DNA of 64,000 bases from Nitrosarchaeum sp. (GCA_021414365.1 JAIOOR010000021.1:142644-206643), one strand, 5' to 3'. Shown: positions 42,598-52,600, counted from the first letter of the stretch. The notes: generated by a model from the sequence alone, not told the origin. Translations and numbers: made by a program.

Positions 42598-43887
42598 ATG
42601 AAATATCTTGTTTCACTTCTTGTTTTGATTGGGTTTGTAGGAGTTGCATTTGCAATACCTCCTTTTAGCTCTCAAGATGCATTTGATTTTAGCAATACAA
42701 TTGTTGTTGGTAAAGTGATTGGAGTTAACTCTACATTTTCTCCCACACATAATCTCTATCAGATTCAAGTTGAAAAATTTCTGAAAAATCATCAAGACTC
42801 ACAAATTCTTCTTGCAGCAGGAGAAAAAAATACCTCCCCAAGATCTGGTAACCAAGTTTTTAATACTGGAGACAGGGCATTGTTTTTTCTTACTAGTGTG
42901 TCTGTTGGGTATGATGCATATCCAGGCATTCTATTGATACACCCTTTATCAAAATTGATAGAGCCAGAATGGGATGCATGTGATGTTTTTAAAAACAATA
43001 TTCCGCAAGAGCACTGGGTTTTTGGTGGTACAGGTACATTACCAAAAGTACGTCAAGGAATCAACTACAATCCGGACGTTTTTCAGAAAGGAATGCCAGT
43101 GATCATAACATACGACGTGTCAAATCTTTCAAACAGCACTCAAGAATTCAATCTTGAAAACTCTCTGACGTTTGGCAAATCCAATTCACACTCATCCGTA
43201 GGACACACTATTATTTTAGAACCATGTACAATTTACAAGACTTTTGAGGCAAGTTTCACCCCAAGAGAGTCTGGAAATTATCTATTTGAGATAAAAAATT
43301 CACGTACTGGATCTACTGACATTGGTTTTACAATACCTGATTCTGATACTGAGACTATAGAGTCATTTAATGGAAAAATATTTTTTGTCTCTCCAGGATA
43401 TGATGCAGGAGTGAGTGCTAATGATACTGTGATCTTTCATGGACTCAAATTTTCATCTCCTGCATATCCAAAACTCCCTAATCCCGGCGGATCTGTAAAC
43501 ACCATGATTACATTTGAAGATGGGACAACAAAAAATGTTGGGTTTATTGGACCGGGAGCAATTCCTTCACTAGAATCTGATGCCCGCATTGCAGACAAAC
43601 CAACACCAGTACTTGTAGAAAACAACAAGGTATATGCTGGAATGCTACATGATTATGACGGAATCCATCTTTTAGTCAGTGTGGATGCAGTAAATCTTTC
43701 ACCATTAAAGCAATTCAAGTCTGGAATTTCTGTAGACAAAATTCAATGTAAGGAAGGACTTGTTTTTGCACAAAAAGCTGGTACTGGAATTCCAATTTGC
43801 ATAAAACCAGAAACCAAGAAAAAATTTGCTGAAAGAGATTTAATTGAACTATCACATCCCTATTCACCATATCCAGATCATAACTAA
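42598..43887 (+). CDS. Secreted mosaic protein with N-terminal domain and C-terminal PLKQ/Cys module
   Basis: 429 residues with a signal peptide (1-19, ending AFA). Residues 20-110 share a domain with proteins at 47669 and 56241 (DFSNTIVVGKVI, YQIQVEKFLKN, NTGDRALFFL). A beta-sandwich part follows (150-250, FTPRESGNYLFEIKN). The C-terminal 60 residues are the recurring module SPLKQFKSGISVDKIQCKEGL with a second Cys in IPICIKPETKKKF. Two paired cysteines suggest a disulfide made by a DsbA-like protein. It is exported; role at the surface unknown. Confidence 0.72.
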   Translation: MKYLVSLLVLIGFVGVAFAIPPFSSQDAFDFSNTIVVGKVIGVNSTFSPTHNLYQIQVEKFLKNHQDSQILLAAGEKNTSPRSGNQVFNTGDRALFFLTSVSVGYDAYPGILLIHPLSKLIEPEWDACDVFKNNIPQEHWVFGGTGTLPKVRQGINYNPDVFQKGMPVIITYDVSNLSNSTQEFNLENSLTFGKSNSHSSVGHTIILEPCTIYKTFEASFTPRESGNYLFEIKNSRTGSTDIGFTIPDSDTETIESFNGKIFFVSPGYDAGVSANDTVIFHGLKFSSPAYPKLPNPGGSVNTMITFEDGTTKNVGFIGPGAIPSLESDARIADKPTPVLVENNKVYAGMLHDYDGIHLLVSVDAVNLSPLKQFKSGISVDKIQCKEGLVFAQKAGTGIPICIKPETKKKFAERDLIELSHPYSPYPDHN

Positions 43888-43931
43888 ATCTGTAGAATCC
43901 TTTATGAATCATCTAGTGTTTGTTTTGTTAA

Positions 43932-46454
43932 ATGATTAAAAGTACACTTTTGATAATGACATTGATTGCAATTGCATCAGTCAGCGTACTTTCTGCTGAT
44001 GCATATCATGATGAACAAACATCCAGAGGTAGCAGTGATCCAAAAATTGCTGCAAGTGGTAATGATGCATATGTTGTATGGGTTGAAAGTAATAGTTCTG
44101 AATTTGGCGATGTCTACTTTGCAAAAATTACTGATGGCAAAACAGTAGAAGAACCAATAAACATCACAAAAGGAACATCGCTTTATCCAACCCCGCAAAT
44201 TTACGTGTCTGAAAATAACGTCTATCTGTTATGGGGAGATAGAACTAAAAATGGAGATGATCAGATGTTTTTTGCAAAAAGCAATGACTATGGAAAATCA
44301 TTTAGCAAGCCAAAGACATTACCTGCAAATAATCAGTTAATTTATCGACCTTTGTCAATAAACCAAGTAAATGATACAGTATACGTATTTGCTAGTAACT
44401 GGAACCAGTCCACTAAACAAAGCAGTATTGTGTATGTGACAAGCAATGATTTTGGAGATACATTTTCTCTTCCAACAGTTCTGTTTAATCACGAACAATC
44501 AGATCAGGGAATTGATTTACAAGTGAGTGATGGTGTAATTTACATTTTATCTGATGATCGACATGACTTTAACGAAAAAGGTTCTCTGTATCTGAGAAAA
44601 ATTCTATCCAATGGAACATTGACTGATCTGGTAAATGTCAATGGTGGAAAAACAACTATTACTTATCCCCAGTTTGCAGTATCTGGAGAAAATGTCTATG
44701 TCTCATGGAGGGACAGAGTCAACGAAAAAGGCAATTTTGGAATTACTGAAAGATGGTATCAGGTATTTACAAAAAGTCATGATGGTGGAAAGACATTTGG
44801 TGATGTAATTACTTTTGATTCTGATCCAAATTCAATTGATACCACAGACAACACAGGAGATTTTGTCTTTGCCCATAGAGATTCAGTATATGTTTTGTGG
44901 AAATCCGAATACTATGACGGACAAACGCAGAGTTTCAAAATATATCTTGCCTATAGTGATGACAAGGGTCAGGATTTTACCATTAATCCAGTTCCTTTAA
45001 ATGATAAATTGGCTCAATACGGTTCCATCATATCAAAATTAGACAATGACACTTTTTATCAGATTGGGCTTACAACAAAAAATCCACCATACAACGATGC
45101 CGCAGCATATTTTTCATCAGATCTTGATACAACAGAATCTGTAGATATTTTAAAAAATGTCTCAACTCAAATTGGTTGGATGCCTGACTTTGCTGCAAAT
45201 AAAAACAATGTCTATTTTGTAACATCCGGCAACCACAACAAAAACTGCATTTTGTACTCGACTAGCAATGATGGCGGTAAATCATTTAGTGATATAGTAA
45301 ATATCAGTCCAAATGGAAATGACTTTGATTGCTTGGGAGTTGCTCCAGATGTTTTAGCTCCGCTCAAACAAGTATCTAATGGAATTGACATACAAGATAT
45401 TCAATGTAAAAAAGACATTACAAAAGGATTCATCTTATCACTAACACAAAACAACAAACCAGTTTGTGTTACTGCAAAAAGTTACATTGAATTAAAAAAT
45501 CGTGGTTGGTTATATGGTGATTCATTCAAAGTTTTTGCATTAAACACTGCTAAAAAATTCATAGAGTCTACCCCAAGGTTTTCAGATTATGGAGTTGACG
45601 GTTCTCTAAAATTAACAGTTTCAAGTGTGAGGGAATCTTTGCCGCCCGTAGTTTTGGTAAGGGGATCATTTAACCTGCATTCTTCAGGATATGCAAACAA
45701 TACAGAAACTTTTGGAAACAATGACACATACCATCATGAGATTGAGATGGTGATCACACAAAACAACAAAATTCATTCAGCAATAGTTGATGATACATGG
45801 GATGAAATCGGTCAGAAATTTTTGACAGGTGACCCATTGACTAAATTTCAAAACACTGTGGCTGTAGGTCCTACCAAAAACACAATTTTGAGCATTGGAG
45901 ATCCAGTTAATTCAAATGGCTTGATTCCTTTAATTGTAACTGAGATATCTGAAAATGTTTCAGGCACAGTAACTTTTTGGCAATTTCAGCCAATTGGGTA
46001 TAATGGTGATAACAGAGGCAAATCATGGGATTTTCTGCCACGAGATAAAGAAATTGGATGGGTTTTCACAGATCAAAACAACAGAACCGACATTTGGGAC
46101 AACTCTGTAATTCCACAAGACATGTACGGAATTCCTAGTGATCTTCATGTGTATCCAATGTTCTGTGACGGTAAAGAAAAAATTGACGGCGAATCTGCTC
46201 ATCCATCAGGCATTCCAATAAAGTCTGGAATTAATACAGTGTATGTAAAATCTGGCTCCCGGGGATTTTTGCCTGATTCTAATGGTGTTTATGAAATAAA
46301 TTTTGCGACACTATTTGACACTAGAGTAGAATTTCCAGATGATGCAAATGTGATTGAAAATAAAACTGTACTTTGCGTGATGGAAAATACTAGAGAAGAA
46401 GCAACACATGGATACTATACAAAGATTGTTTTTACATTAGATAATGAAAACTAG
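43932..46454 (+). CDS. Secreted Asp-box beta-propeller protein with C-terminal modules
   Basis: 840 residues: signal peptide (1-22), then about eight propeller blades (30-460) with Asp-box-like turns (SNDYGKSF, SNDFGDTF, SHDGGKTFG, SDDKGQDF, SNDGGKSF), then the PLKQ/Cys module (about 478-540, APLKQVSNGIDIQDIQCKK), a WDE-QKF module (TWDEIGQKFL at about 620) and a final beta domain. It resembles sialidase/BNR-type proteins. Whether it has enzymatic activity is unclear. Its end overlaps the MKTR gene at 46444 by eleven bases, so both are cotranslated. Surface or S-layer role inferred. Confidence 0.78.
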   Translation: MIKSTLLIMTLIAIASVSVLSADAYHDEQTSRGSSDPKIAASGNDAYVVWVESNSSEFGDVYFAKITDGKTVEEPINITKGTSLYPTPQIYVSENNVYLLWGDRTKNGDDQMFFAKSNDYGKSFSKPKTLPANNQLIYRPLSINQVNDTVYVFASNWNQSTKQSSIVYVTSNDFGDTFSLPTVLFNHEQSDQGIDLQVSDGVIYILSDDRHDFNEKGSLYLRKILSNGTLTDLVNVNGGKTTITYPQFAVSGENVYVSWRDRVNEKGNFGITERWYQVFTKSHDGGKTFGDVITFDSDPNSIDTTDNTGDFVFAHRDSVYVLWKSEYYDGQTQSFKIYLAYSDDKGQDFTINPVPLNDKLAQYGSIISKLDNDTFYQIGLTTKNPPYNDAAAYFSSDLDTTESVDILKNVSTQIGWMPDFAANKNNVYFVTSGNHNKNCILYSTSNDGGKSFSDIVNISPNGNDFDCLGVAPDVLAPLKQVSNGIDIQDIQCKKDITKGFILSLTQNNKPVCVTAKSYIELKNRGWLYGDSFKVFALNTAKKFIESTPRFSDYGVDGSLKLTVSSVRESLPPVVLVRGSFNLHSSGYANNTETFGNNDTYHHEIEMVITQNNKIHSAIVDDTWDEIGQKFLTGDPLTKFQNTVAVGPTKNTILSIGDPVNSNGLIPLIVTEISENVSGTVTFWQFQPIGYNGDNRGKSWDFLPRDKEIGWVFTDQNNRTDIWDNSVIPQDMYGIPSDLHVYPMFCDGKEKIDGESAHPSGIPIKSGINTVYVKSGSRGFLPDSNGVYEINFATLFDTRVEFPDDANVIENKTVLCVMENTREEATHGYYTKIVFTLDNEN

Positions 46455-46743
46455 ATACACAATAGCGCTCGTTGTTGTCCTGAGTTTACAGTGGGGGTTT
46501 TACTTTTTCTATATGCTTGCAGTAACGATAAACCCTGAGACATTGTTTTTTGGAGTAAAGTTTAGTGGAATTGCAGCACTTGTAATTCATTTTACAATAG
46601 GAATTACAGGGATGTTTATTGGATGGTTTATCTACAAAAACAACAAACTTGCATATGTTGGGGCTTTTGGCTTATTTGTTATTGTCTTGTCAAGTATTTT
46701 GGTCAATACTTTTAGTTGCTATCCATTTGATCTTTATTGCTAG
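46444..46743 (+). CDS. MKTR-type three-helix membrane protein
   Basis: 99 residues starting MKTRYTIALVVVLSL with hydrophobic segments near 8-28, 43-63 and 70-88. The N-terminal MKTR-hydrophobic pattern recurs in the genes at 47333, 47669, 57930 and 59740, so the first helix or signal sequence has been reused. It overlaps the propeller gene. Topology unknown; no catalytic motif. Confidence 0.6.
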   Translation: MKTRYTIALVVVLSLQWGFYFFYMLAVTINPETLFFGVKFSGIAALVIHFTIGITGMFIGWFIYKNNKLAYVGAFGLFVIVLSSILVNTFSCYPFDLYC

Positions 46744-46891
46744 AACTATTCATAGGATAAATTTTCATCAGAATTTTTACTCAAGATCAAATGAGACGAA
46801 GATTAAAAGATCTAAACTGATCATTTATCCCTCCTTGACTTCCAGCATTACTTTCCAAATAGAAAAATACATGTCATATGATTAGACAATA

Positions 46892-47092
46892 ATGGTAAAT
46901 CCGTTAGATGCGACACTTGAAGCGTTGCAGTATACACAGGATGCAATAGATGAAATAAAGGTGAGAAAAAATATTACATCAGAAAAACAAACGCTTCAGG
47001 ATTATGATAAGATCATAAAACATCTAGAGGATTCAATATCTGATATGATTAATGCTGTTGTAATATTTCAAAAGTATGAAAAGACTTTGTAA
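46892..47092 (+). CDS. 66-residue helical protein
   Basis: A compact helical protein (DATLEALQYTQDAIDEIKVRK, DKIIKHLEDSISDMINAVVI) with a heptad-like hydrophobic pattern and no Cys. It overlaps the start of the antisense gene at 47049 by about 44 bases at their 3' ends, so the pair is convergent. Function unknown. It may be a small regulator. Confidence 0.5.
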   Translation: MVNPLDATLEALQYTQDAIDEIKVRKNITSEKQTLQDYDKIIKHLEDSISDMINAVVIFQKYEKTL

Positions 47093-47222
47093 ATGACTCC
47101 ATAGTGCCAAAATAATTACAATTTTTGCACCTGTAAAACGTATTTCCGTTTGAATGGGTTGCAATTTCCTCAGGCTCGTTCTTTGAGCAGTCCTGTTTGA
47201 AATAGTCATGCTTGCTTACCAT
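47049..47222 (-). CDS. 57-residue single-ribbon protein
   Basis: From ATG 47222 the product begins MVSKHDYFKQDCSKNEPEEI and contains the pair FYRCKNCNYFGTMES, so it has three Cys and nearby His (H5, H25). It may bind zinc through a CCC-H set. A TTG upstream would add five residues. Convergent overlap with 46892. Function unknown. Confidence 0.5.
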   Translation of the reverse strand: MVSKHDYFKQDCSKNEPEEIATHSNGNTFYRCKNCNYFGTMESFTKSFHTFEILQQH

Positions 47223-47332
47223 GTTTGTTATGTGCAAAATTTGTATTTAATCTTGTTCATGATGCTCTGTCGGCATCCCAACAATAAAACATCATCAAGA
47301 AATTGATCTGATAATTATCAGCAGTCTGATTT

Positions 47333-47650
47333 TCATTTTCTTTTATCCCAAACCAATATCAAACCAATAACTACAGATGGCAGTACAATCATGCTGGCTA
47401 CAAATGGCATGTTATGCATGATTTGATCTGCCATACTAGTATGTTCTATTCCTTCAACAGTACCGCTCCACTGCGATATTCCATCTCCAAATGTATCCAC
47501 TGCAATTGCAGGACGTGTAAGATGAATCAATTCCATATGCAGTGTACAGTCAGATCCTGACTCCATGCAATATCCTGTGACAGGAATTATTGCAAAATAA
47601 AATGAAACAAAGCATGCAATTACCAAAAATATTTTGTACCTAGTTTTCAT
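47333..47650 (-). CDS. MKTR-type membrane protein, 105 residues
   Basis: Starts MKTRYKIFLVIACFVSFYF. It has a first helix at 6-28, an extracellular middle with two cysteines (YCMESGSDCTLH), and a second helix at 79-98 ending in a basic WDKRK. The two Cys likely form a disulfide outside. It is 18 bp downstream of the secreted gene at 47669 on the same strand. Unrecognised family. Confidence 0.55.
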   Translation of the reverse strand: MKTRYKIFLVIACFVSFYFAIIPVTGYCMESGSDCTLHMELIHLTRPAIAVDTFGDGISQWSGTVEGIEHTSMADQIMHNMPFVASMIVLPSVVIGLILVWDKRK

Positions 47651-47668
47651 TTTGTCGTCATATCATTC

Positions 47669-48805
47669 TCAATATTTTCCAAATGTAATTTTAAGCGGCA
47701 CGTTAAACGGGATTGTCTCTCGGATAATTCTATCAAAATAGTCTTTACCATCGGGGATTTTATCTGATATATCCTCGTCGATTAGAATTTTCAAAACTTG
47801 TTCATGATCAGTTGGCCCCATCATTGTAATTGGAATGTCTGACAAACGGAGAATTTCCATACCTGCATACAATCTTTCAATCAAAGGTCGGTTGTTGTAA
47901 AAAGATGCCAGCTCAATTACATTTCGCTCTGAGAATTTCGATATGGTGTTAGGCTTTACACATGCTGGCTTGTTATCAAAAATTTGATTTGGAGTATCAT
48001 CACGCATTAAAACCAAAAGAAGATCCTCCTTACACCACGTATCCTGTGCATGTACTCCTGCCTTGTATTGCCTCAATGGAGTTGCGCCATGATCAATTAT
48101 TGACATACCAGAAAAACCAAATCCTCCTTCATCTGAATCTGCATTAAAGCCGTATACTCCCATTACTGTTGGAACAAACGATGCAGTCACAACCTTAGAG
48201 CCATCACATTCATTGACAGTGCCATTTACCACATCAGAATAGGCAAACTTGCCAGAATGTGCGGAGAGCATAACAGAATAGTCTTTTTCTTTCATGTCTC
48301 TGCTGTGTACTGTATAGTGAATGTCAATTGGCTGTCCAGTAAAGAATGTCTTTGACTGCCCATTTTGCGTCAAGAGTAATCCCGATTCTTGTCCTTTGTA
48401 ATTTGCAAGAAATTGATCTGATGTGCAATGCGGTTCTGCGATTTGGGAGTAAAAAGACACTTCGTAACCCTGCTCAGAGGATGCAAGTAGGAACAGTCCC
48501 CTATCCCCTATCTCATATGATGGACAAGGAGTACCTGTGTGTCCTCTATTTGGATTGCATCCAACTGCCAAGACAGATTTAGGCATTCCAAAAGAGTCTG
48601 GCTTTTTTACAATCTCTTCAATTCCTATGGTGTATACTGGAGCATTGCCTTCGGATTGTTTTTTATCCATTATTGTTCCAAGAAGAATCAGATCAAATCC
48701 GTCCAAAACTTCCTGAGCAGTCATCGGCATAACAAGACCATATGCAGACGATGAAAAAACAACGGTGAAAACAATTGCAAATAATATCAAAAATCTAGTT
48801 TTCAT
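47669..48805 (-). CDS. Secreted mosaic protein with MKTR signal and PLRQ/Cys module
   Basis: 378 residues: MKTRFLILFAIV signal peptide, then the N-terminal domain shared with 42598 and 56241 (GFDLILLGTIMD, YEIGDRGLFLL), a beta-sandwich (160-240) and the Cys module (ATPLRQYKAGVHAQDTWCKE, KPACVKPNTISKFSERN). The tail is a helix-rich segment. It overlaps the next gene upstream by eleven bases. It is an exported protein of the same family as its neighbours but with different spacing, and has six Cys in total. Confidence 0.7.
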   Translation of the reverse strand: MKTRFLILFAIVFTVVFSSSAYGLVMPMTAQEVLDGFDLILLGTIMDKKQSEGNAPVYTIGIEEIVKKPDSFGMPKSVLAVGCNPNRGHTGTPCPSYEIGDRGLFLLASSEQGYEVSFYSQIAEPHCTSDQFLANYKGQESGLLLTQNGQSKTFFTGQPIDIHYTVHSRDMKEKDYSVMLSAHSGKFAYSDVVNGTVNECDGSKVVTASFVPTVMGVYGFNADSDEGGFGFSGMSIIDHGATPLRQYKAGVHAQDTWCKEDLLLVLMRDDTPNQIFDNKPACVKPNTISKFSERNVIELASFYNNRPLIERLYAGMEILRLSDIPITMMGPTDHEQVLKILIDEDISDKIPDGKDYFDRIIRETIPFNVPLKITFGKY

Positions 48806-49196
48806 TTTGCTTTACCGTTTTTACATAGCTGAGCGTTTCATTTTGAATAAGAAATTGATAGTATGCATTCACACCGCTTCTGCCGTGAATTATATATCCA
48901 ACAATAACAGTTCCATTCTCTTGCGGATTTCCCGGATAGTACGGCGGGCAATCCCCCCCGATAATTGAACATATTTTATCTGCCATTTTTCCTTCTATCT
49001 TGATATTTTTTTCAAGAGGTTGTTCACTTTGAGTCGTTTGTAAATAACTCAAACAGTCTTCAAAAGTTCTCATACGAGGATTATGTGAGTATCCGGGAAG
49101 AGAACTACATTGGCTTTGCGTATGTAACACGTATGCATATGTGCCAGAACCTACAGATGCTAAAACTATTCCAATTATCAACAATCTATTTTTCAT
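48795..49196 (-). CDS. Membrane-anchored small secreted protein
   Basis: From ATG 49196 the product starts MKNRLLIIGIVLASVGSGTY, an anchor of the same style as MKTR, followed by a Cys-containing extracellular domain (four Cys: HTQSQCSSLPGY, EDCLSYLQ, DKICSIIGGDCPPYYPG) of about 110 residues. The open frame extends 24 codons upstream, but that part is charged and unlike a signal. It overlaps the 47669 gene, forming an operon. Function unknown. Confidence 0.6.
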   Translation of the reverse strand: MKNRLLIIGIVLASVGSGTYAYVLHTQSQCSSLPGYSHNPRMRTFEDCLSYLQTTQSEQPLEKNIKIEGKMADKICSIIGGDCPPYYPGNPQENGTVIVGYIIHGRSGVNAYYQFLIQNETLSYVKTVKQNEN

Positions 49197-49368
49197 TTTA
49201 ATTCTCCACACAACTGTTTGTTTCTTTATCAAATCATTTGTAAGATCTTCAATTTGAACATCAGTCACAAATTTTCTAAATATTTTATGAACTTAAGCAT
49301 ATTGGAAAATACTTCAAAATTAGATGCGGATAGTCTAAAATAAGAGATTCATACTTTCTAAACTATTA

Positions 49369-51591
49369 TTGGAAAATAAAGATTTAGAAAAACCTCCTTC
49401 TAAAGAAGAATGGTCTAAAATTCTAAAAGACGCACAAAAAGAATCTGAAGAAAATACAAAAAAACATTATCAAGAACTTGTAGACAAACTTTCAGAAAAG
49501 GGTTCGTTAGAATTATTGGCACAAATCATACTTATGGAAATTAGAGCACAAAACCCTATTTTTCATGATGCTACAAACCCATTGAGTGAAAACCCTATTG
49601 GGCTGTTTCTTTCAGGATTGTTTTTGAAATATAATAATTTCGATGCAGAGTTTGTAGACCCTTTTCTCGTGTATGATGTTGTAGATTTAGCCTCAAAATA
49701 TTTTGATAGTTTTAGAATTGGATTGATGACAAAAGGCGTCGTAGATCAATCCGATAAAAGCTCATTGTCATTTCTCAGCAAACAAGAAAAATTCATGTTT
49801 GATTCAAATCCTAGAAGTTTTAATTTTCAAAAGATTGATCAGGTCAAATCTGTGTTTAATAATATTGATGAGTTTTTAATAGAGAAATTTGGATTTAACA
49901 CAAATGATGCTTTATCATTTATAGACTCAATAATTAATACATTAGAACCGGCAATAAGAGATAAACAAAAACTGGGTAAAGAAAAATTTGATCAAGCAGT
50001 TAGTCAATACAACGATCCAAAAAATTTAGAGTTTAGAAAAAGTCTAGAAGAAAACGGATTCAAAACAGTAGAAGAAGCAGCATTTTATTATGCAGATCAC
50101 TGTTTTTTAATTGGCGCTTCAAAAATTCTCACCATAAACATAGATGAATTTTGCACACTGAATAAAATTGAACGTAAAAAAGAATTTTCAAATTTTATTA
50201 ATACATTAAGTTGTACATTTGGAGAACAAACTGAATCATTTGAAAATCCTCTCGATGAAAATATGTTGAGTACAAAACCATTCATCAAACTTGATGAAAA
50301 AAATTTCTTTTGTCCTTTAGGAACATCATTGACTCCAAAATTAGATTTTATTTTGGAAAATCTTCTTGTAGATGAAAAGAAAAATCAAACTGATGTTTGG
50401 GGAAAATATGAAAGAGCAAAATCTAAATTTCTAGAAGATAAAACATTTGACTTTTTCTCCAGAGTTTTTCCTGAAAAAAATATGTATCGAAATTTGTATT
50501 ATAATGTGGATGGGAAAAGACCAGAAACAGATCTTGTGATTATTTTTGATAATAAGATTCTCATAGTGGAATCAAAGGCAAATTACTTACCTCTGGCAGG
50601 ACGGCGTGGAGGAATTAAGACTCTTGAATCAAGTTTAGAGAAGATAATTGAAAAAGCATATTTGCAGGCAAAAAGAACAAGAGATTACATCCAATCTGCA
50701 GACGAAGTGGTTTTTGAAGATAAATCAGGCAAGGAAGTTCTTCGTGTAAATTCAAAAAACAATGATTTTCAATTTTTCTTCATAAACAGCACCTTGGAAA
50801 CACTAGATGTTTTTCAGGCAAATTTGAAAGAATTAGATATTTTGAAAATGTTTGATGAAAATGACTATCCTTGGTCAGTTAATCTATTTGATTTAGACAT
50901 CATTACTGACTGTATCCAATCAGTTTCCTATTTTTTACATTACATTCATCAAAGGACTGAAACTCAAAAAAGAGGAGTTTTTAGTGTAATAACTGAAGGC
51001 GAGTTTTTAGGTTGGTATTTTAAGTATGGTAATTTTTACGAATATTCTTTTGATGCAGAAGGAAGGAAAATTAACAGAATTTCTATTGGCGCAGATTTTT
51101 TTGATCAGTTTGAAAAATACTATGTTTTCAATGAAAAGAAACCTACAATAGAGATTCAGCCTACCCTTGCTGAATTAATTAAAAATTTAGAAAAGTATCA
51201 TCAAAAAGGTTTTACTGATATTACTAATTTGTTACTTGATTTTCCTATATATCATCGTCAAATCATAGGGAAAAAAATTAAAGATAAACTAAAAAAAATT
51301 ATAGTCGATGGTTCTCCTGATGGATTTTTCATTGCAATTCCAAAACCATATGATGTAGGCTTTTCTTACTTTACATCTCAGACAACTACAGATTTCTATA
51401 AACATGCCAAAAAAAGAATGATGCTTCAGAAGTATAAACATAAAATTACTAAATGGGCAATGATTGGAAGAAACTATAAAGACACAAAAAATTTTGCTAC
51501 GTTTTTTTATTTTATTGATGAATCTTGGAAATATGATGAAAATGTAGAAAATGATGTTCCTTTTATTTCGACAAATTATTTTAATATGTAA
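49369..51591 (+). CDS. Large protein with PD-(D/E)XK nuclease-like core
   Basis: 740 residues, TTG start. Residues 380-405 read GKRPETDLVIIFDNKILIVESKA, with D388, E401 and K403 in the D-x12-E-x-K spacing of PD-(D/E)XK nucleases; a preceding E386 may serve as well. The first 370 residues are helical with unknown fold, and residues 470-740 include a beta-rich FSVITEGEFLGWYFKYGNF part. This resembles NERD- or restriction-type nucleases in large single-gene defence proteins. No methylase or helicase is adjacent. Function is an inference from the active-site pattern only. Confidence 0.55.
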   Translation: MENKDLEKPPSKEEWSKILKDAQKESEENTKKHYQELVDKLSEKGSLELLAQIILMEIRAQNPIFHDATNPLSENPIGLFLSGLFLKYNNFDAEFVDPFLVYDVVDLASKYFDSFRIGLMTKGVVDQSDKSSLSFLSKQEKFMFDSNPRSFNFQKIDQVKSVFNNIDEFLIEKFGFNTNDALSFIDSIINTLEPAIRDKQKLGKEKFDQAVSQYNDPKNLEFRKSLEENGFKTVEEAAFYYADHCFLIGASKILTINIDEFCTLNKIERKKEFSNFINTLSCTFGEQTESFENPLDENMLSTKPFIKLDEKNFFCPLGTSLTPKLDFILENLLVDEKKNQTDVWGKYERAKSKFLEDKTFDFFSRVFPEKNMYRNLYYNVDGKRPETDLVIIFDNKILIVESKANYLPLAGRRGGIKTLESSLEKIIEKAYLQAKRTRDYIQSADEVVFEDKSGKEVLRVNSKNNDFQFFFINSTLETLDVFQANLKELDILKMFDENDYPWSVNLFDLDIITDCIQSVSYFLHYIHQRTETQKRGVFSVITEGEFLGWYFKYGNFYEYSFDAEGRKINRISIGADFFDQFEKYYVFNEKKPTIEIQPTLAELIKNLEKYHQKGFTDITNLLLDFPIYHRQIIGKKIKDKLKKIIVDGSPDGFFIAIPKPYDVGFSYFTSQTTTDFYKHAKKRMMLQKYKHKITKWAMIGRNYKDTKNFATFFYFIDESWKYDENVENDVPFISTNYFNM

Positions 51592-51658
51592 CTAGCCTTG
51601 ATATGGATTATTTTAAATTAAAAATTAACAATTGTTTTAAGAAAAATCATGCAATACA

Positions 51659-51742
51659 AGAAAAAACAAGAAAGATGATATCAATTTTAGAAAAAACAAG
51701 AATAACATAATAACCAACAACAAGTATTCAAGAAAAAACAAG
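51659..51742 (+). repeat. Three exact copies of a 12-bp A-rich direct repeat
   Basis: The word AGAAAAAACAAG occurs at 51659, 51689 and 51731, spaced 30 and 42 bp, in the gap between the nuclease gene and the small gene starting at 51753. An AAACAAGAAA word near 51763 is a partial match within the coding start. The copies are close to the start codon and could be operator sites or remnants of a short tandem duplication. Confidence 0.6.
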
Positions 51743-51752
51743 ACTTTCCAAA

Positions 51753-51926
51753 ATGTCAAAGACCAAACAAGAAACAGTTCTTAAATTCAACAGCATAAAT
51801 GAAGCCGAAAAAGCAGTTTATGAATATGTAAAATCGGGCAAGAATTTTCGAGATATTGCCCAGACTGGCTTTGATATTGCAGGAAACATAAAACGATTCA
51901 ACCCATCACAAATAAGCAACAAATGA
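51753..51926 (+). CDS. 57-residue protein, possible HTH-type fragment
   Basis: Reads MSKTKQETVLKFNSINEAEKAVYEYVKSG, then a helix-turn-like KNFRDIAQTGFDIAG and a Pro-Ser-Gln tail. The pattern looks like the N-terminal part of a larger thaumarchaeal DNA-binding protein, but there is a stop after 57 codons. The following 150 bases contain further coding-like residues in another frame, so the gene may be truncated. Not firmly assigned. Confidence 0.4.
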   Translation: MSKTKQETVLKFNSINEAEKAVYEYVKSGKNFRDIAQTGFDIAGNIKRFNPSQISNK

Positions 51927-52117
51927 ACAAATTACTCAAACCACGGAATGCCAGAATTGGAGAGAGCAGTGTCCTAATGTGAGACATAATGTAATACATC
52001 AACAATATGTTCCATCTAGAACTCAAGCTGAAAATGCCATAAAATCAGGAGAAAAATTTATTCAATTATTAAATTCAATTTGAACTTTGTTTGAATGGGG
52101 GGTTCCGACATTGACAA

Positions 52118-52519
52118 TTAATCTGATTTTTTATGAGTTTCTTTATGATGTCTAACAATAGTCAAAATTCCTGTTGCAAAAAATATGATCAATATTGTAA
52201 TCAACATTAAATCTACATTAGCTTCTAAAGTTGGATTACATGCACGTAAATCCCAATTTATTGAATTGATCAAATCTGCAGCTTGTCTATAATTCTCATC
52301 TATGTCTAGAGATTTTTTAGCTTGAAGTAATATTTCTTCGACTTGTTCTTTTCGTAATGAATCAAAACCACAGTTTGGCAATAGGTCCAATGCCGAATTA
52401 ATTTTTCTTGAAAGTACTGAATCTCTAGTACTTAAATAACTAACATACCATAAAATTAGTCCAATACCACCTATCATAGTACCTAGAATTCCTCCTGCAT
52501 ACTGTCTATCCAATTTCAT
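52118..52519 (-). CDS. Two-helix membrane protein with helical middle
   Basis: 133 residues: first helix at 8-28 (GGILGTMIGGIGLILWYV), a central helical domain of about 70 residues with two Cys (PNCGF and RACNP), and a second helix at 104-124 (LMLITILIIFFATGIL). The N-terminus is cytoplasmic, so the middle part should face outside. It lies opposite the gene cluster in the other direction. No family recognised. Confidence 0.55.
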   Translation of the reverse strand: MKLDRQYAGGILGTMIGGIGLILWYVSYLSTRDSVLSRKINSALDLLPNCGFDSLRKEQVEEILLQAKKSLDIDENYRQAADLINSINWDLRACNPTLEANVDLMLITILIIFFATGILTIVRHHKETHKKSD

Positions 52520-52600
52520 TTGTGTTTTAACACGATGAATGTGTAATTAACTGTTAATTTACAATTTAATTTTTAATAATACAAAGAGTAAGAACATCTT

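Noticed and set aside
46619..46885. 88-residue frame over the end of the MKTR gene
   Set aside because: Overlaps the stronger frame of 46444-46743 and continues into A/T-rich intergenic sequence.
51930..52081. Short frame ending in a Lys/Glu-rich helix
   Set aside because: No convincing start codon, and no Cys or family motif; recorded only as a possible remnant of the 51753 gene.
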